This document shows positions 62,598 through 64,000 of a stretch of DNA of 64,000 nucleotides, in pieces (positions within the stretch are counted from its first letter, which is position 1; the number at the start of each line of letters is the position of its first letter). A program made the position numbers and the translations under genes. This stretch comes from Porticoccus sp963974675. Its GTDB lineage: Bacteria > Pseudomonadota > Gammaproteobacteria > Pseudomonadales > Porticoccaceae. Below the pieces are notes generated by a model. It was not told where the DNA came from, did not search any database, and was given only the letters and a program-made list of their open reading frames with translations. The stretch lies in contig CAXBDQ010000003.1 in the NCBI GenBank assembly GCA_963974675.1, forward strand, positions 1 to 64,000. The letters run 5' to 3'.

Positions 62598-63267
62598 CGC
62601 GAAGAATGTCTACGCCTTCTGGTGGGGCAAAATGAAAGAGTTTTAGATCTAGGGTTTGGTTCAGCTGTTGTCCATTGAAGATAATTTCAGTTTTCTGTCC
62701 TAGTGAATCCCACAGTGTCATTGATGAAGGTGTTTTGTTGATAAAGCCCAGTGAGACCTTCTCATACAGGCTGTGAGCATCAATAGGTGTCAGCGTATAC
62801 TTGGCAGTATTGGCGGCATCACCAGGCTCATGACTGATGTCATAGCTGCTCTCGAGAGTCTCAAGATCACCAATAAACAAAACAGCAGGTGTTTTGGATA
62901 GATCCTGATTAAAAGGTCGAATGGAGACTTGTTCAAGATCCGGGTCATAAATCCATAATGTTTCGCCATCAGAAACAACTAACTGTTCGATAGGTGGGTT
63001 GGTCTCCCAGCGTACTTTTCCCGGGCGAGCTGCTGTCAGGTGGCCAGAGGTTTGCTGTAATACATCTCCTTCAAAGGAATATACTGTTTGTTCAAAGCGA
63101 GTGTCTAGAGAATCCAAATGGATCAACAGCGCACGAAGTTTGTTGGCACTGATATGGGTTTGCGCAGTTGCCTGCTGGTTTGGCTTTACTTCGGATACAG
63201 TCACCCCTCCCGCCATTAATGGAGGGAAGCATATCATTGCAAATAGACAAAAAAAGAGTGGCCTCAT
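62590..63267 (-). CDS. lolA: Outer-membrane lipoprotein carrier LolA
   Basis: LolA carries lipoproteins from LolCDE across the periplasm to LolB. MlaA in this window would be one of its cargoes. The 225-residue protein has a signal peptide (about 1-19, ending PPLMAG), the LDSLDTRFEQTVYSFEG start of the fold, the TSGHLTAARPGKVRWETNPP segment with the conserved Arg, and DGETLWIYDPDLEQV. A stretch of about 20 residues after the signal peptide is poorly conserved. It lies 5 bases after ftsK. Confidence 0.95.
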   Translation of the reverse strand: MRPLFFCLFAMICFPPLMAGGVTVSEVKPNQQATAQTHISANKLRALLIHLDSLDTRFEQTVYSFEGDVLQQTSGHLTAARPGKVRWETNPPIEQLVVSDGETLWIYDPDLEQVSIRPFNQDLSKTPAVLFIGDLETLESSYDISHEPGDAANTAKYTLTPIDAHSLYEKVSLGFINKTPSSMTLWDSLGQKTEIIFNGQQLNQTLDLKLFHFAPPEGVDILRDE

Positions 63268-63272
63268 AATAG

Positions 63273-64000
63273 CTAGTCTCTAGCGTGTGCTGGGGCCAAC
63301 ACTTCTCGGTTGCCATTGGCACCCATTTCACTCACAACACCCGATGTTTCCATTTGCTCAATCAGCCGTGCAGCTCTGTTATATCCGACGCGCAACTTAC
63401 GTTGCACCGATGAGATAGAGGCTTTACGCGTTTGGAGTACAAAGGCGACAGCTTCATCATAAAGTGGGTCAGATTCAACGTCGTCACCCTCTCCTCCTTC
63501 ACTACTAAAGCCGGGAACAAGAATATTGCTGGTGGAGCTCTCATCCGTAATCTCATCAAGGTATTTGGGTGCCCCTCGACTTTTCCAATCAGCGACGACC
63601 TTGTGTACTTCATGGTCATCCACAAAAGCGCCATGAACCCGAATGGGAACACTGGTTCCAGGTGGTAAGTAGAGCATATCGCCATGCCCTAATAATTGTT
63701 CCGCGCCACCCTGATCAAGAATGGTACGTGAATCAATTTTAGAGGAAACTTGAAAAGCAATTCGACTGGGAACATTGGCTTTGATCAGACCAGTTATTAC
63801 GTCAACAGAGGGCCGTTGGGTAGCGAGTATCAGGTGAATACCTGCCGCCCGTGCTTTCTGGGCAATCCGAGCAATAAGTTGCTCCACTTTTTTGCCAACA
63901 ATCATCATCATGTCGGCAAATTCATCAATCACAACGACGATATAGGGGAGTTTTTCTAAAGTGGGTGCAACGGGTGCGCCGCCGTCTTCTCCAAATAAGC
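63273..64000 (-). CDS. ftsK: DNA translocase FtsK, C-terminal part (runs off the window)
   Basis: FtsK pumps DNA at the septum and activates XerCD at dif. Only the last 242 or so codons are in the window; the frame stays open to base 64000. Visible are the Walker B strand YIVVVIDEFADMMM, the RIAQKARAAGIHLILATQRP segment, the GHGDMLYLPPGTSVPIRVHG motif and the gamma winged-helix domain (SSVQRKLRVGYNRAARLIEQME) that reads KOPS sites. The stop is 5 bases before lolA. The N-terminal membrane and linker parts are outside. Confidence 0.97.
   Translation of the reverse strand, partial: LFGEDGGAPVAPTLEKLPYIVVVIDEFADMMMIVGKKVEQLIARIAQKARAAGIHLILATQRPSVDVITGLIKANVPSRIAFQVSSKIDSRTILDQGGAEQLLGHGDMLYLPPGTSVPIRVHGAFVDDHEVHKVVADWKSRGAPKYLDEITDESSTSNILVPGFSSEGGEGDDVESDPLYDEAVAFVLQTRKASISSVQRKLRVGYNRAARLIEQMETSGVVSEMGANGNREVLAPAHARD

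Overview
The window is a stretch of a gammaproteobacterial chromosome of moderate, slightly AT-rich composition. The gene orders rpoE-rseA-rseB-rseC-mucD-lepA-lepB-DUF4845-rnc-era-recO-acpS, cysM-relA-mazG and (on the minus strand) ftsK-lolA-rarA-crcB-serS-cysG match those of Pseudomonas and of marine relatives such as the Cellvibrionales. A marine or environmental member of that group is the best guess; the species cannot be told from the sequence. No rRNA, tRNA, CRISPR array, intact insertion sequence or prophage was found.

Bases 1-11.4 kb are the accessory part. They hold a GC-rich relic of a wax ester synthase/diacylglycerol acyltransferase gene, an overlapping mlaA plus RND/MMPL exporter pair, a receiver-diguanylate cyclase followed by a large hybrid histidine kinase broken by two frameshifts, a YghU-type glutathione transferase, fpr, and a small membrane-protein ORF split at an A8 run just before tadA. 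Several unexplained short DNA motifs are found here.

Bases 11.4-27 kb carry housekeeping and respiratory genes: tadA, mltF, purL, a small cytochrome c, heme A synthase, NnrS, an alpha/beta hydrolase, rssA, ung, ygfZ, sdhE with its ygfX-like partner, and nadB. Bases 27-38 kb are the envelope-stress sigma factor operon running into the lepA-acpS group. pdxJ, often found between recO and acpS, is absent there. Bases 38-47 kb carry cysM, relA, mazG, adk, hemH, a histone H1-like protein with six AT-hooks, tsaB and uppP. rlmD, often found between cysM and relA, is also absent.

Bases 47-56 kb hold a beta-hydroxyacid dehydrogenase, apeB, trpS, bioA, a DUF547 protein, and a four-gene minus-strand sulfur cluster (TauE/SafE permease, ETHE1-like persulfide dioxygenase, two YeeE/YedE half-transporters). 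Bases 55.6-64 kb are minus-strand housekeeping genes: pyrE, gorA, cysG, serS, crcB, rarA, lolA and the C-terminal part of ftsK, which runs off the window.

Most genes are ordinary core genes. I saw no clear undescribed multi-gene system. The best leads are the putative -1 frameshift site before tadA, the 18-bp-spaced direct repeats between nnrS and the hydrolase gene, the inverted repeat flanking the purL promoter, the tsaB ribosome-binding site inside a terminator stem, and the hexa-AT-hook protein.
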